From Absidia repens (lineage: Eukaryota; Mucoromycota; Mucoromycetes; Mucorales; Cunninghamellaceae), in NCBI GenBank assembly GCA_002105175.1, contig MCGE01000034.1, positions 123,501 through 187,500 of the forward strand: DNA of 64,000 nt, written 5' to 3'. The translations under genes and the position numbers were made by a program. The notes under the pieces were generated by a model, which had not been told where the DNA came from, did no database searches, and was given only the letters and a program-made list of their open reading frames with translations. This document shows positions 26,160 through 36,102 of the stretch, in pieces (position 1 is the stretch's first letter; every line of letters begins with the position of its first letter).

Positions 26160-27072
26160 TGTAGTTTTTTTTTTGTCTTGTTTTTTTTTGTTAATCACCC
26201 TCTGCCCGCTCTAGTCTTTGCTCTACCCACTGCCATCACCACCACCATTTTTATTGTAGTTTATATCCTTTTTATTTTAGTTTTTTAGTTTTATTTTTTT
26301 ATTTGTGCTCACTTAACATCCTTTCTCCTAATCATCAGAACCTATATCATCTATCAACTATACTTCGTCCCCTTGCCCTATTACCCTTTGTGTCGTACTT
26401 ACTTTTTTTTTTTCCTCTTTCTTTGTCCCCATCCCTTCACATTTATTCCTTATTCCTTCTTTACAAAATTTACACTCCTTTGACTCTGTTACTACAATCA
26501 CTTTTTTTTTATTTCAAATTGATAATATAATAAAGACCCTACTTCTTTTTTTTTTTTTTTCACTGTCCCGAAAATGTTGTTGTGTTTGGAATATGATGGA
26601 GTATACAGCGTTATCACTTATTCAATTTCAACAGCACTACTTAATTTCAAGGACTTCGTATAGAATCATGGTATACGAATTGAACCAGCTTACAGAATAG
26701 TATGGTGACAGAAGCATATAGAAGAGTGCAAGGACCTACTGTATATAAAGCACAAATACTGCGATCATGACGTTGTTTCCCCTTTAACCTGATGATGAAA
26801 AAAAGCAGAATATCCCTGATTATTTGTTACTTTTTTTTACCTCTCTCCCTTTAAATCATTCCATTAACATTTATGCATATGTATATAATTATTTGAATCC
26901 ATGGGTAGGCTGACTCTCTGTCTATCGGACGTTCAAATAGCGGCGGCCAATCAAATTCAGATTTAATGCAAATCCCATTCAGTACTAAAAAAGCCAAAGG
27001 TATGGTTATCTTCAATGTATGAAAACGCTACAAGGAGTAAAAGGGGATATGAGTTGGCCCCAAAGAGCGGAT

Positions 27073-27120
<48 letters not shown>

Positions 27121-27430
27121 ATAGAAATCTTGGAAGATCAAAAGAAAAAGGAAAAAATAGGAGGTAGGAACTGCCATTTCGGATGCTCTGAGGGATAGTT
27201 AAGGAGTTTTTAAAGTTAGTATAGAATATTATATGCGATGGTACAAGGAGACCAGACATTATCCAATCTTAGTACGCCTTGTATCTTCATATAAGTATAT
27301 ATTTCATATCGATGACCTCTTTTTTTTTTTTTCTTCCATTTATATAAGAGATATGCATACATTGTTCATTTTTTAATTCTTCACTCTTCTCTTCCTCTTT
27401 TTTTTTTCCTACGTCTCATACATATAAACC
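26160..27430. other. Intergenic downstream of Ras, with a 43-base poly-A tract
   Basis: A T-rich 3-prime region runs to about 26530, followed by unremarkable AT-rich DNA. A poly-A run of about 43 is at 27077-27119. No coding gene is supported. Confidence 0.5.
27341..27348 (+). promoter_or_regulatory. Probable TATA box of the secreted-protein gene
   Basis: TATATAAG about 83 bases upstream of the ATG at 27431, followed by a pyrimidine-rich leader, which is a typical fungal arrangement. Confidence 0.45.
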
Positions 27431-28249
27431 ATGGTTTCTCGATTCATTATTATCAGTGCTGCCATTTCATTATTAAGCATGGTGACTTTTGCACAACATC
27501 AAGCAAATCCCTTGGTGGACGATAATGGTGGCTCTACTCAACTTTTAACCGAGGAAAAAATGGCAACGTTCCGGGCAGTGGCAAAGCGAAATACTTTAGC
27601 TTCATTGACAAACGGTCTTCTTCCTTTTGATCATGAGAAAAAAGCAAATGATCCTCAAACAAACACCCCCGGAGCCTCCGACCCATCCAAGCAGACCACT
27701 AAGCGAAAGAAAAATAAATCTGATGAACATGCTGGTGATGTTTTGGAAGGTGATGATCAACCTGATCCAGCAAAATCTGCAGGCGACAAACAGCAGGCGA
27801 AACGATCTGCTCCTGCCCCCCTTACCAATATGCCTATTGCCCCTGGATCTGCAACCAATTCAGTCGTTAGCCGTCGAGCCGCTAAACCCGACAAAGATGT
27901 CGACGGTGATGAAGATCTTCCCGATGAAGACCAAACTAAACGTGCTGAAGAAGAAGATAAAGGCAGCAGCAAGGACGCCAAACGTGAATTAAGAGCGCAT
28001 ATACAAAGAATCAATAAACGAGATATCGATAGATTCATCATGAAATCTCAATTCCTCACTGATGCCATCATTGCGAAAACAAGTAATTTTGCGGACAAAG
28101 TTGGTGGTGGCAGTGATGATAGTGGCCCAAAATCGGACTTGCCTAATGGTCGCGATGACAAAAATGCCGCAAAAGCGATAAGCCATGCCCAATCCATTTC
28201 CTCATCAGCAAAACATGGCGATGTCAAAGCCATGAGTGAAACTCATTAA
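27431..28249 (+). CDS. Secreted protein with repeated dibasic (Kex2-type) sites, function unknown
   Basis: Single-exon gene of 272 residues. I do not recognise the family. Residues 1-21 form a clear signal peptide ending MVTFA before QHQ. The remainder is hydrophilic and probably disordered, rich in Asp, Lys, Ser and Pro, without cysteines and with no membrane segment or GPI signal. Seven paired basic sites occur at about residues 52, 91, 124, 148, 170, 184 and 196 (for example VAKR, QAKR, QTKR, DAKR, INKR), the pattern cut by Kex2 proprotein convertases. The segment after 197 (RFIMKSQFLTDAIIAKTSNF) is the most ordered-looking, amphipathic part. Possible roles are a processed peptide precursor or a cell-wall associated protein; neither is shown. 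TATA-like box at 27341. Confidence 0.75.
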   Translation: MVSRFIIISAAISLLSMVTFAQHQANPLVDDNGGSTQLLTEEKMATFRAVAKRNTLASLTNGLLPFDHEKKANDPQTNTPGASDPSKQTTKRKKNKSDEHAGDVLEGDDQPDPAKSAGDKQQAKRSAPAPLTNMPIAPGSATNSVVSRRAAKPDKDVDGDEDLPDEDQTKRAEEEDKGSSKDAKRELRAHIQRINKRDIDRFIMKSQFLTDAIIAKTSNFADKVGGGSDDSGPKSDLPNGRDDKNAAKAISHAQSISSSAKHGDVKAMSETH

Positions 28250-28599
28250 AAAAAAAAGATCAATTCCTCTCATACTACCATCTCTGCTTCCTCTTCCCCG
28301 TTATTCCCTAGTTTTGTTCATTTATTCTCTTAAAAATATATAATAATAAAAAATATATGGTATACAATCTGTGTTTAACATCATCCCCACAAGCCTTTCC
28401 AACCCGAAAAGTGTCTCGAAATTTCCCGTTTTTCGTCTCTAGAGCCACAACTACACAGTTTTGATCCATAATATTAACAGTAAATATAATAGTAGGATAT
28501 ACTCAATGTTTTATGTTATTGGTACGAAGATGTATGGTATAATAACACAATAATAAATCCAATGAATTTTTAGGCAGCGTCACAGAGAGACGATAAAAA

Positions 28600-29500
28600 C
28601 ATTTCAAATGCCGCCCACGTGGCCATTTATTTACTCCCACTTTTTTCCCACTCCTTTTCTTTCCATTCTCTTTTTTTTTTTTTTCCTTCGCATTTTTCTT
28701 CACCAATCAATTTTTTTAGGTTATGGTGATCTTGGATTAGTGTCAGGACTAGTTTAGAAGGGTTTCCAGAACAGTGATTACAAGATACATGGGGAAACCC
28801 CTTCAATTTGCATCTAGGATTTAGAACCATCATTAGTTGGCTTTTTGGTGCCTTCATCAGCTTAGTTTAATTTTAGTTTATCATAGTTTGTGTCTACATC
28901 TGAATAAAATATGTGTTTTTTATTTGCAACAATGAAATATGTCCCATTAGACTTTCTCATGTTTTGAACAATAGATCCTTTTATTTTACTACCTCCCATT
29001 TGATTCATATTGACCATTGTTATGCTTCAGCGACAGATATCCATTGGATCTTTCTCATGCCATATGCAGTATTTTAGCTCCAATTTGACAATAATGCCTC
29101 TAGATTAACTTCGACCGCAAATTAGTTTTCCTCATGCTTCTTCCAATAGATCCTTCTACTGGATGCGTTGAACTCCTCTCGTTTAGCTTTAGTATATATC
29201 TATATGCTTCAATAAAATATGTCTTTTTATTAATTAAGTAACTATGCTTTGACCCATCGCATCGTAGACAATGCTGTTATTGTAGCTGTTTTGTGAGTGT
29301 CCTATTAAACACTTGCTCTCTAATTCACCCACTATGACTATTTTTCCCACTGCTCGATCAAGTATATAAATGAATGTAATTCGTGCTGTGCATGTAGCTA
29401 CTGCGATAGAGAATTTCACACTACTTTCTAGCTTATTTATGACTACTTGCCCCACTCCTCATAGTCCTAGTCACTGGTTGACAGTGCTGGCGCATTTAAT
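28600..29500 (+). repeat. CACGTG-end dispersed repeat family, copy B
   Basis: Begins ATTTCAAATGCCGCCCACGTGG with the hexamer at 28616-28621, then a pyrimidine tract, GATTACAAGATACATGGGGAA, GGATTTAGAACCA, CTGAATAAAATATG, and near 29210 a second AATAAAATATGTC. It ends near the TTGACAGTGCTGG block. No inverted partner end was seen beside it, unlike copies C and E. Related flanking sequence of about 85 bases is found on both sides (about 28405-28490 and 29738-29830). Confidence 0.8.
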
Positions 29501-30211
29501 ATGAAACATCATATTATCACTCATATTACTCAATATTGGTGCCTGGGCAATATCCACTACACGGGACATACTGTATGAACCAGGTTCGTTCTTTTTTGTT
29601 ATATATATTTGCATGAGATATAATAAAAATCAATTGATACAAACTTACACTAGATCTCATAGAAGTGTCTAGACATATATTATCGACCATTTGTGAGTAA
29701 CGGTAGCCCATCTTTACTGATACAATAGACTTTTATATTTTAAAAAGTGTCTGGAAATTTCTTTCTTTTTCGCTTCTTGAGCTCCAATCACACAATCCAC
29801 AGTTCAAAAACAGAATTATTTACATTATCAAAAGCCTCAGTTACGTCCATGATTCATTCTTTTTGTTAAAAAAAAGCATTGTTCGCTTATAATAAAAATA
29901 AACTCAGGCATCCACAACGGATCTTGGTCGTTTGATCACAATTGGGAACCAATCATATGATATGACCCTTTAGCATGAAAAAAGAGAAGGGAGGACCGAT
30001 TCAGTCAAAAGGAAACAAGAAAACAGAGAGCAGCACATGAAGTGAGTGAGTTCCAGGCATTGACATCAGAAAAGACAAGAATTTCCAAATTGGATCGATT
30101 GCAAATGGCTGTGTCACACCAATGATTGTATAAATTATATATTCATCTATATATATCCAAAGAAGTACAATCCCATTTTCTTTTCTCACTTGCTCTTTTT
30201 CTTTGTTCATC
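29501..30211. other. Intergenic, upstream of the GPI-type gene
   Basis: Remnant repeat-related sequence, then the promoter region of the next gene. A TATAAATT element at 30129-30136 is about 80 bases upstream of the start. No other gene seen. Confidence 0.45.
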
Positions 30212-30679
30212 ATGATGATTCATTCTTTTATCACCATTTGTGTATTTTTTGTAGCTGTGGTGACAAGTCAGCATACCACAAGCGTACGTTTTTCACCAGT
30301 ACCTCAACCTACGTCGAGTGGTATCGCTTGTATTCAAATGGTATGCCCTACAGACTCACCACAACCCAGTTGTCCTTCGGATTGTTCTTCAGGATGTAAA
30401 TATGTCCCTGATCAGTGCTGTCCCCAGGTTTCCGTTGCGGTTTGTGATGGCGGCACCTCTATTAGTGCTGGAGTTTCTTCAACTTCTCCTTCTCCCAGTG
30501 CCACCGCCACCGCCACAAATTCATTGCCATTATCATCCTCGTCCTCCTTCTCCACCTCCTCATTATCATCATCAGCATCGGCCTCCGCTTCTCCTAAACC
30601 TAATAGTAGCACTTATCTCAAACCAGCAGTTTATTCCACATTAGCCTTGATGATCGCTATTGGTGCCATCATAGTTTAG
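30212..30679 (+). CDS. Small Cys-rich, Ser-rich GPI-anchored surface protein
   Basis: Single exon, 155 residues from the ATG at 30212. A signal peptide (MMIHSFITICVFFVAVVTS) is followed by a compact module of eight cysteines in about 45 residues, including a CC pair and a final VAVC. The spacing resembles small von Willebrand C-like or serine-protease-inhibitor-like knots. A Ser/Thr/Ala-rich stalk of about 60 residues follows, then a hydrophobic C-terminus (ALMIAIGAIIV) that fits a GPI attachment signal. It is probably a cell-wall or plasma-membrane surface protein. No enzymatic motif is visible, and the family of the Cys module is not certain. Confidence 0.75.
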   Translation: MMIHSFITICVFFVAVVTSQHTTSVRFSPVPQPTSSGIACIQMVCPTDSPQPSCPSDCSSGCKYVPDQCCPQVSVAVCDGGTSISAGVSSTSPSPSATATATNSLPLSSSSSFSTSSLSSSASASASPKPNSSTYLKPAVYSTLALMIAIGAIIV

Positions 30680-30886
30680 ATGAAATCTTTTTTTTTTTTT
30701 TTCAATAAAAATTGGGAGTTTTTTAAATTTCTCTTTCCGACCCAATTTCACCCTTTTCCTCTTTCTTTTCTTTTTTATATTTTATTAATCACCACACGCT
30801 ACGGGTTTATTCTACTTTTTTTCTTTTTATACTTTTTACACTTCTTTTTTTTTTCTTTGTCTGATATAGACAAGCTATTTATCCGG

Positions 30887-33800
30887 ATGATCTTATCATT
30901 TTATTATATTTGTATCATCGTTGGATTGCTGTTGACAAATGGTTCCTACTCTTGGGCTTTTGGACAGTCTCACATGACAACCGCTAAACGTTTAGAACTA
31001 CGGTAAGAATATACTTGACTCGACGAGAATATCAATCCTGACGACAAACTCTCTCTCTCTTTCTTATTGCTATATTTATTGACTTAGTGATAAGACAAAG
31101 GTACTGCCAATCATCAACGACCTATCCCAAGACAACGATGATCTTAGATCTATATTAACCCCACCCCTTCTCTTTTTTTTTTATATATTATACACATATT
31201 TGCACTAGGAAATGTTCTTCCATGGATGGGACAATTACATGCAACATGCTTACCCTCATGATGAAGTAAGTGGTTTACATGTGTTTGGATGAGATACGAT
31301 ATTTTGCCTAACCACTTACGTGACCCTTTTTTTTTTTTTTTTTTTTACTGTATGTGTGTGTATGTGTGTTAGCTCAAACCGCTGTCTTGCAAAGGCTTGG
31401 GAAGCAATCTTCACTCGTAAGTGAGACGAAGCTAGTGGCAACTTTGTTCGAATGATTTATTGCTACTGACGATAAACCTAACGTTATTTTTGTTTTCTTC
31501 ATTAGGTATGACAGCGCGAACGATGTTTTGGGTGATTACTCGCTCACGCTTGTAGATGCATTAGATACTCTTGCCGTAAGTGATAGGTGTCCTCCACCTC
31601 CACCACCACTCCGACAAAGACATGCATTTCCCGTCAGTACATATCTTTACATCGCCTTTCTTCTACCTTTATTTATTGAAATAGTTGATTGGTACACAAG
31701 AACAATTCGAATTGGCGGTGAACAAGGTCCTTGCTGATGTTTCGTTTGACAAGAACAACAAGGTTCAGGTTTTTGAACTAAATATACGAGCTTTAGGTGG
31801 ACTGGTATGTGATAGGGGGTAGATCAAAAAAAAAAAATCAGTGACAAACAAACAAGAGATTGAGGGAGAAAGGAAAATGAAGGGGCGAGGGGATGGTATT
31901 CTTTTGATAATGACTGGCTGACTGACAACCATTATTCTGTTGTTATAGCTCTCTGCTCATATGCTGGCATCGGATCCATCCCTTGGTCATCAAATTGAAA
32001 ACTATGATGGCGGACTTTTACGACTGGCTATCGATTTGGCTCAACGGTTTCTACCAGCATTCAAAAAATCAAAATCGGGGATCCCCTACCCAAGGGTAAG
32101 TGATGACAAAGAGAAAAAAAAATTGTAAGCAAAGCTCATTCACATGATTTGTTTCTTAGGTAAATCTTCGTCATGGTGTGCCGAAAACAGAAACAGTGGA
32201 AACATGTACAGCTGGTGCGGGTAGTTTGATTTTGGAGTTTGGAGTTCTCAGTCGACTTACTGGGGATCCTCAATATGAAGTAAGTAATTAGCATAGCCAT
32301 TGTATATATATACGTGTGTGTGCATGGGATTCTTATCCTGTTTTTTTTTTTCTTTCCCTTCCGTAGGAAGTTGCAAAGCAAGCCTTATATGCACTTTGGG
32401 ACCGAAGGTCTGATATTGACTTGGTGGGCAATGTGATTAACATTCAAACTGGGCAATGGATTCATACGGCATCATCAACAGGCGCTGGTATCGACTCTTT
32501 CTTCGAATATCTTTTGAAAGCCTACATCTTGTTTGGTGAAGACGAATATCTGGAAATATTTGAAACCTCCTACGACGCCATTAAACAGCACATCCTGGAT
32601 AACACGGGCTATCTCTACCGAAACGTACATATGGACTCTGGAACATTGATGGCAACATGGATCGACAGTCTCAGTGCCTTTATGCCAGGAGTACAGGTGC
32701 TTTATGGTGATTTGGAAGCTGCTATCAAGGGCCATTTGGTGTTTTACAATATATGGCGACAATATCATGCATTACCTGAACGATTTGACTTTTACCATCA
32801 AACGGCCGATATTCACAACTACCCATTACGCCCTGAATTTGTGGAATCGACCTACTATCTTTATCAAGCTACGAAGGATCCGTTTTATCTTCATGTCGGT
32901 GAAATGATCATGGAAGATTTGAATAATCGTACTCGTTTACCATGTGGATTTGCTGGCATTGGTGATCTTCGAACCGGGCGCTTGGACGATCGAATGGAAA
33001 GCTTCATGTTATCTGAAACCCTCAAGTATCTTTATCTTTTATTTGATACTGGTAAAAATACATATACATTTATTAGCAAGCAGGATATAACATTGTACTA
33101 ACTTTTGTTTCTTTCGTTCTTATAGACAATCCTATGAATGCCGTGGATTCAAACTTTGTTTTTACAACAGGTAACCAGTAAAAGTATACTTTTGTTAAAC
33201 ACAAATACTCATCATGTGCTTTACTTGAATAGAGGGTCATTTTCTCCCATTGGCAGGCCAATATCTGAAACATCCTCGTCATCAGCGCAATCACCAGCGT
33301 ACCAACACATCATTATCAACACCACCTTCAGCGCCTATTGTCAATAATAACTGTCGGATATACAACCCAACCAGCTTCGCCAAACGTCCAAAAAATAAAA
33401 ACAGTCAAAGTGAGCGGTGGAAACGGGATAAATCAAGGATCAAACGGCGTCAGATGTTTGATCTCTCATCTGTACCGTTACTGCCCCTTGCGGACTTTGC
33501 AGGAAAATTGACCGGATACCAATTGAATCTGACCTCGACCACGATATCATCATTATCATCACCCTACATGGTCCATCGCAACGGATACTGTGCGGCACCT
33601 GCAGCGAAGCCACGGTCCTTTGAATTGGTGTTTGGGCAAGATTATCGTCAAGTATACCGTCAATCAACTCCCAAACTTATAGACATCATGGGCGGCCTGA
33701 TATCAAAATCTCTCTCTGGACTCAAGGTGGAACTGACAAAGCTTCCTCGTGGTTTGGACACTGGCTACTTAGTGACCGGAGGTGGGTAAAATAAAAGATA

Positions 33801-34422
33801 CATATTTATTTTATTTTATTTATTATTGGTTCCCCCATTTTCCTGTTTCCTATCAATTCCCTCTCCCCCCACATTTTTCTTCCTCTTCATGCACATATAC
33901 ACTTTTTGAACATCGCCTTTAGTTGTAGACACACTCCTCTCATTTATGTATTTTATTGAAATTATATATAAAAATATACCTGTTTTATTCTTTTTTTTTC
34001 TTTTTTACTAATATATCTTGTTCCTTTTTTTTCTTCCTGTCTTTGTCCATATTGATTTCCATCCAGTGCAGCCTGACAAAAGGTAAATGAATGAATTGAT
34101 ACACGTTAATTATTCCCTGAATGAATTCGATGTTGTCTAACGAAATGAATTATTATTCTTATATAGACTAGGTGATTCTGATATATTTGTCGTACCTATG
34201 GAAGCCATCAAGCCATATTTACGACCCGCTCAACTGGAAATTCAAACACGCCCATCATTACCGAATAAGTGGATGACTTATTTGGATCATTCACCCGCAC
34301 ATATCAGTATCATTCAACATATGCAAGGCGGCAGTAATATGTCGTCTTTGCTATCTTCTGCAGTGGTTGGTGTCAAGGTCCACGGTCTCTTTGTCCACAA
34401 TTGGGTTGTCTTTACAAAGTGA
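30887..34422 (+). CDS. EDEM/Htm1-type alpha-1,2-mannosidase (GH47), ER glycoprotein degradation
   Basis: Thirteen exons (30887-31002, 31088-31100, 31209-31265, 31373-31416, 31506-31575, 31685-31804, 31949-32095, 32160-32279, 32367-33051, 33126-33170, 33233-33781, 34067-34082, 34167-34422) encode about 745 residues. A signal peptide or anchor of about 27 residues is followed by the GH47 barrel: [106 protein letters not shown] and [16 protein letters not shown]. The PHDEL..PLSCKG block marks the EDEM subfamily, which trims mannose from misfolded glycoproteins to send them to ERAD. The C-terminal region beyond about residue 500 is family-variable and basic. No KDEL-type ending. Two exons are only 13 and 16 bases long but keep the phase. 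Confidence 0.92.
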
Positions 34423-34756
34423 TTTTACATATTTATACCTATATATTTGATTACACATTACATTTTAGTTTTTTCTTTATATCCTCTTAGAAATTGTCTC
34501 CATCAATACACATACACAAGTAGTCATCAGTAGTCCCTTTTTCTTATTTGAATAATTACAATAAAAAAAAATAGATATATTTTTTATTTTTTATTGAATC
34601 CAAGTTTTGATATGAATATATATATAAATATGAGGTTGTGGGGATGGCGTCTATAAAAGTGGTATAACGGTATAAAAACTAATCAAATTCTAAATCTATT
34701 ATGGAAGGCGGGGTGTGTAAACTAAATGAAGCAATAGTACTAAACAGGTGATAGCA
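34423..34756. other. Intergenic between converging EDEM and Whi5-like genes
   Basis: AT-rich, with an AATAAAAAAA-like signal near 34560 and TATATA runs. No gene seen. Confidence 0.5.
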
Positions 34757-35351
34757 TCATGCACTGTCTGTTGTCCTTTTTTGGTGACACATCCAGAGCA
34801 ACAATCGTGCAGTCAGTTCATCGGTTCGGGACGGAGATGTACTTCGTTTGGCGGATAAAGGAGGGGAGGAGGATGGTTGCTGGTGATGATGCGTCGTTTT
34901 TGAATTGAAATTTGGTGATAATAATGATGATGTCTTCGAGCATGGTTCCTTTCTGCGATTGTCTTGATGTGTAGGATAATACCGATGATGGTGCTGTTGC
35001 TGTTGTTGTTGATGTTGTTGTTGCTGGTTCATGATAGGGCGTCGTTTAATAGAATGTCGTCCAGTTGCTGATAACGTGGATGATTTGTTGAACGTGGTTG
35101 CTGTTGCTGGAAAAAACGATTCCATCGTGTAAAGGTCTACGTTTTCATATCCGTATTTACATTTAAAACTTGCCAAGTCTAGTCGTATCCGTAGCCGTTC
35201 AGCAATCTAAATCGTTTGAGAATCAAAAGAGATCAGCGTACTGTATTTTATTTTTCAAAGTTTCCGAGTATTTTTCCTTTTCTTTTTGTTCTCTGTAAGA
35301 TCTAGCTCATACCTTTCCATAGTGATCCTTATCAAGAAGTTGGGGTTGCAT
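34757..35351 (-). CDS. Small Whi5/Nrm1-like (GTB-motif) candidate, otherwise unknown
   Basis: Two exons on the minus strand (35351-35313 and 35206-34757) encode 162 residues. Near the N-terminus the segment KIAERLRIRLDLASFKCKYG followed by YENVDL resembles the short GTB motif of Whi5/Nrm1 G1/S repressors (pattern RLxxRLxLAxxKxxxGxxNV). The remainder is Gln/His- and Ser-rich, with basic patches and SP/TP-like sites (SPNF, STSPSR) that could be CDK targets. If correct, it would bind SBF/MBF-type transcription factors. The similarity spans only about 30 residues and is from memory. The ATG at 35351 was chosen because no acceptor AG lies between the upstream pyrimidine tract and it. Confidence 0.45.
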
Positions 35352-36102
35352 ATGTTGTAGAGTATAATAAAAAGGTGGAATACAAAAGCGTGGTATGATT
35401 AAGAAAAAGGGCGGTTCAAGAGGAAGAGGAAAAGAGGAAAAGAGGAGGAGGAAGAGGAAAAGGGAAAAGGGAAAAAAAACAGGAGATAAAAGGACTGATT
35501 TGGAATCTCTGGCGAAGCAAAAATAAAAAAAAGGCTACGCCACATTCTATTGGTCAGCAACCTGAATTTGCAGGAGCGGCCGTTCAACCGGATTTGTTCC
35601 AAAAAAAAAAATAAAAAATAAAAAAAATCCCAATCTCATTTTCTTTTTGCTGGACCCTCCGTTTTTTTTTTTTTTTTTGTTTGTTTACAGGTTGAAACAC
35701 AATGTTCACCGAATGGTGGAAACTAGGTAATAAAAAGAAAAAATTGGTAGTGATATACTGGGGGAGATCCCGTTTCAAGGAAAAAACTGGCAGACACCGT
35801 GATTTGAATTGTTTTACTGACTCACCCACGTTTCGTTTCGTGTTTCTCAAAATGTCTAGTTGACTCTCATGGAACGAAAAACTTGAACCATCCCTTTCTT
35901 GTTGTTGTTTTTTTGCCATTGCTCACCTTGATAGCAGCGCCTTGTTTTTGTTCTTCCTTACCTAGTCCAACATCATTATTCGTCTCTTGAGATGGTAAGA
36001 TAACAAACAGGAGGTCACGCGGTAGCCAAAAAGAAACTCACTTCGCCCTCCACTTTTTTATATTATTCATTATTTTAGACGATCTTTACTCGGCAAAAGG
36101 CT
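35352..36102. promoter_or_regulatory. Divergent intergenic region with long purine/pyrimidine tract
   Basis: Contains a G/A-rich tract on the plus strand at about 35400-35480 (C/T-rich upstream of the Whi5-like start), T-runs near 35660 and the putative leader and first intron of the RSPRY1-like gene. An ATG at 35992 followed at once by GTAAGA could be a one-codon first exon joined to 36079. A minus frame at 35826-35919 with a GTGAGT end has no partner exon. Confidence 0.4.

Noticed and set aside
35826..35919. Minus-strand exon-like frame starting MAKKQQQERDG and ending at GTGAGT, upstream of the Whi5-like gene
   Set aside because: No acceptor AG lies between the pyrimidine tract and the next exon that would join it in phase; kept only as a remark.
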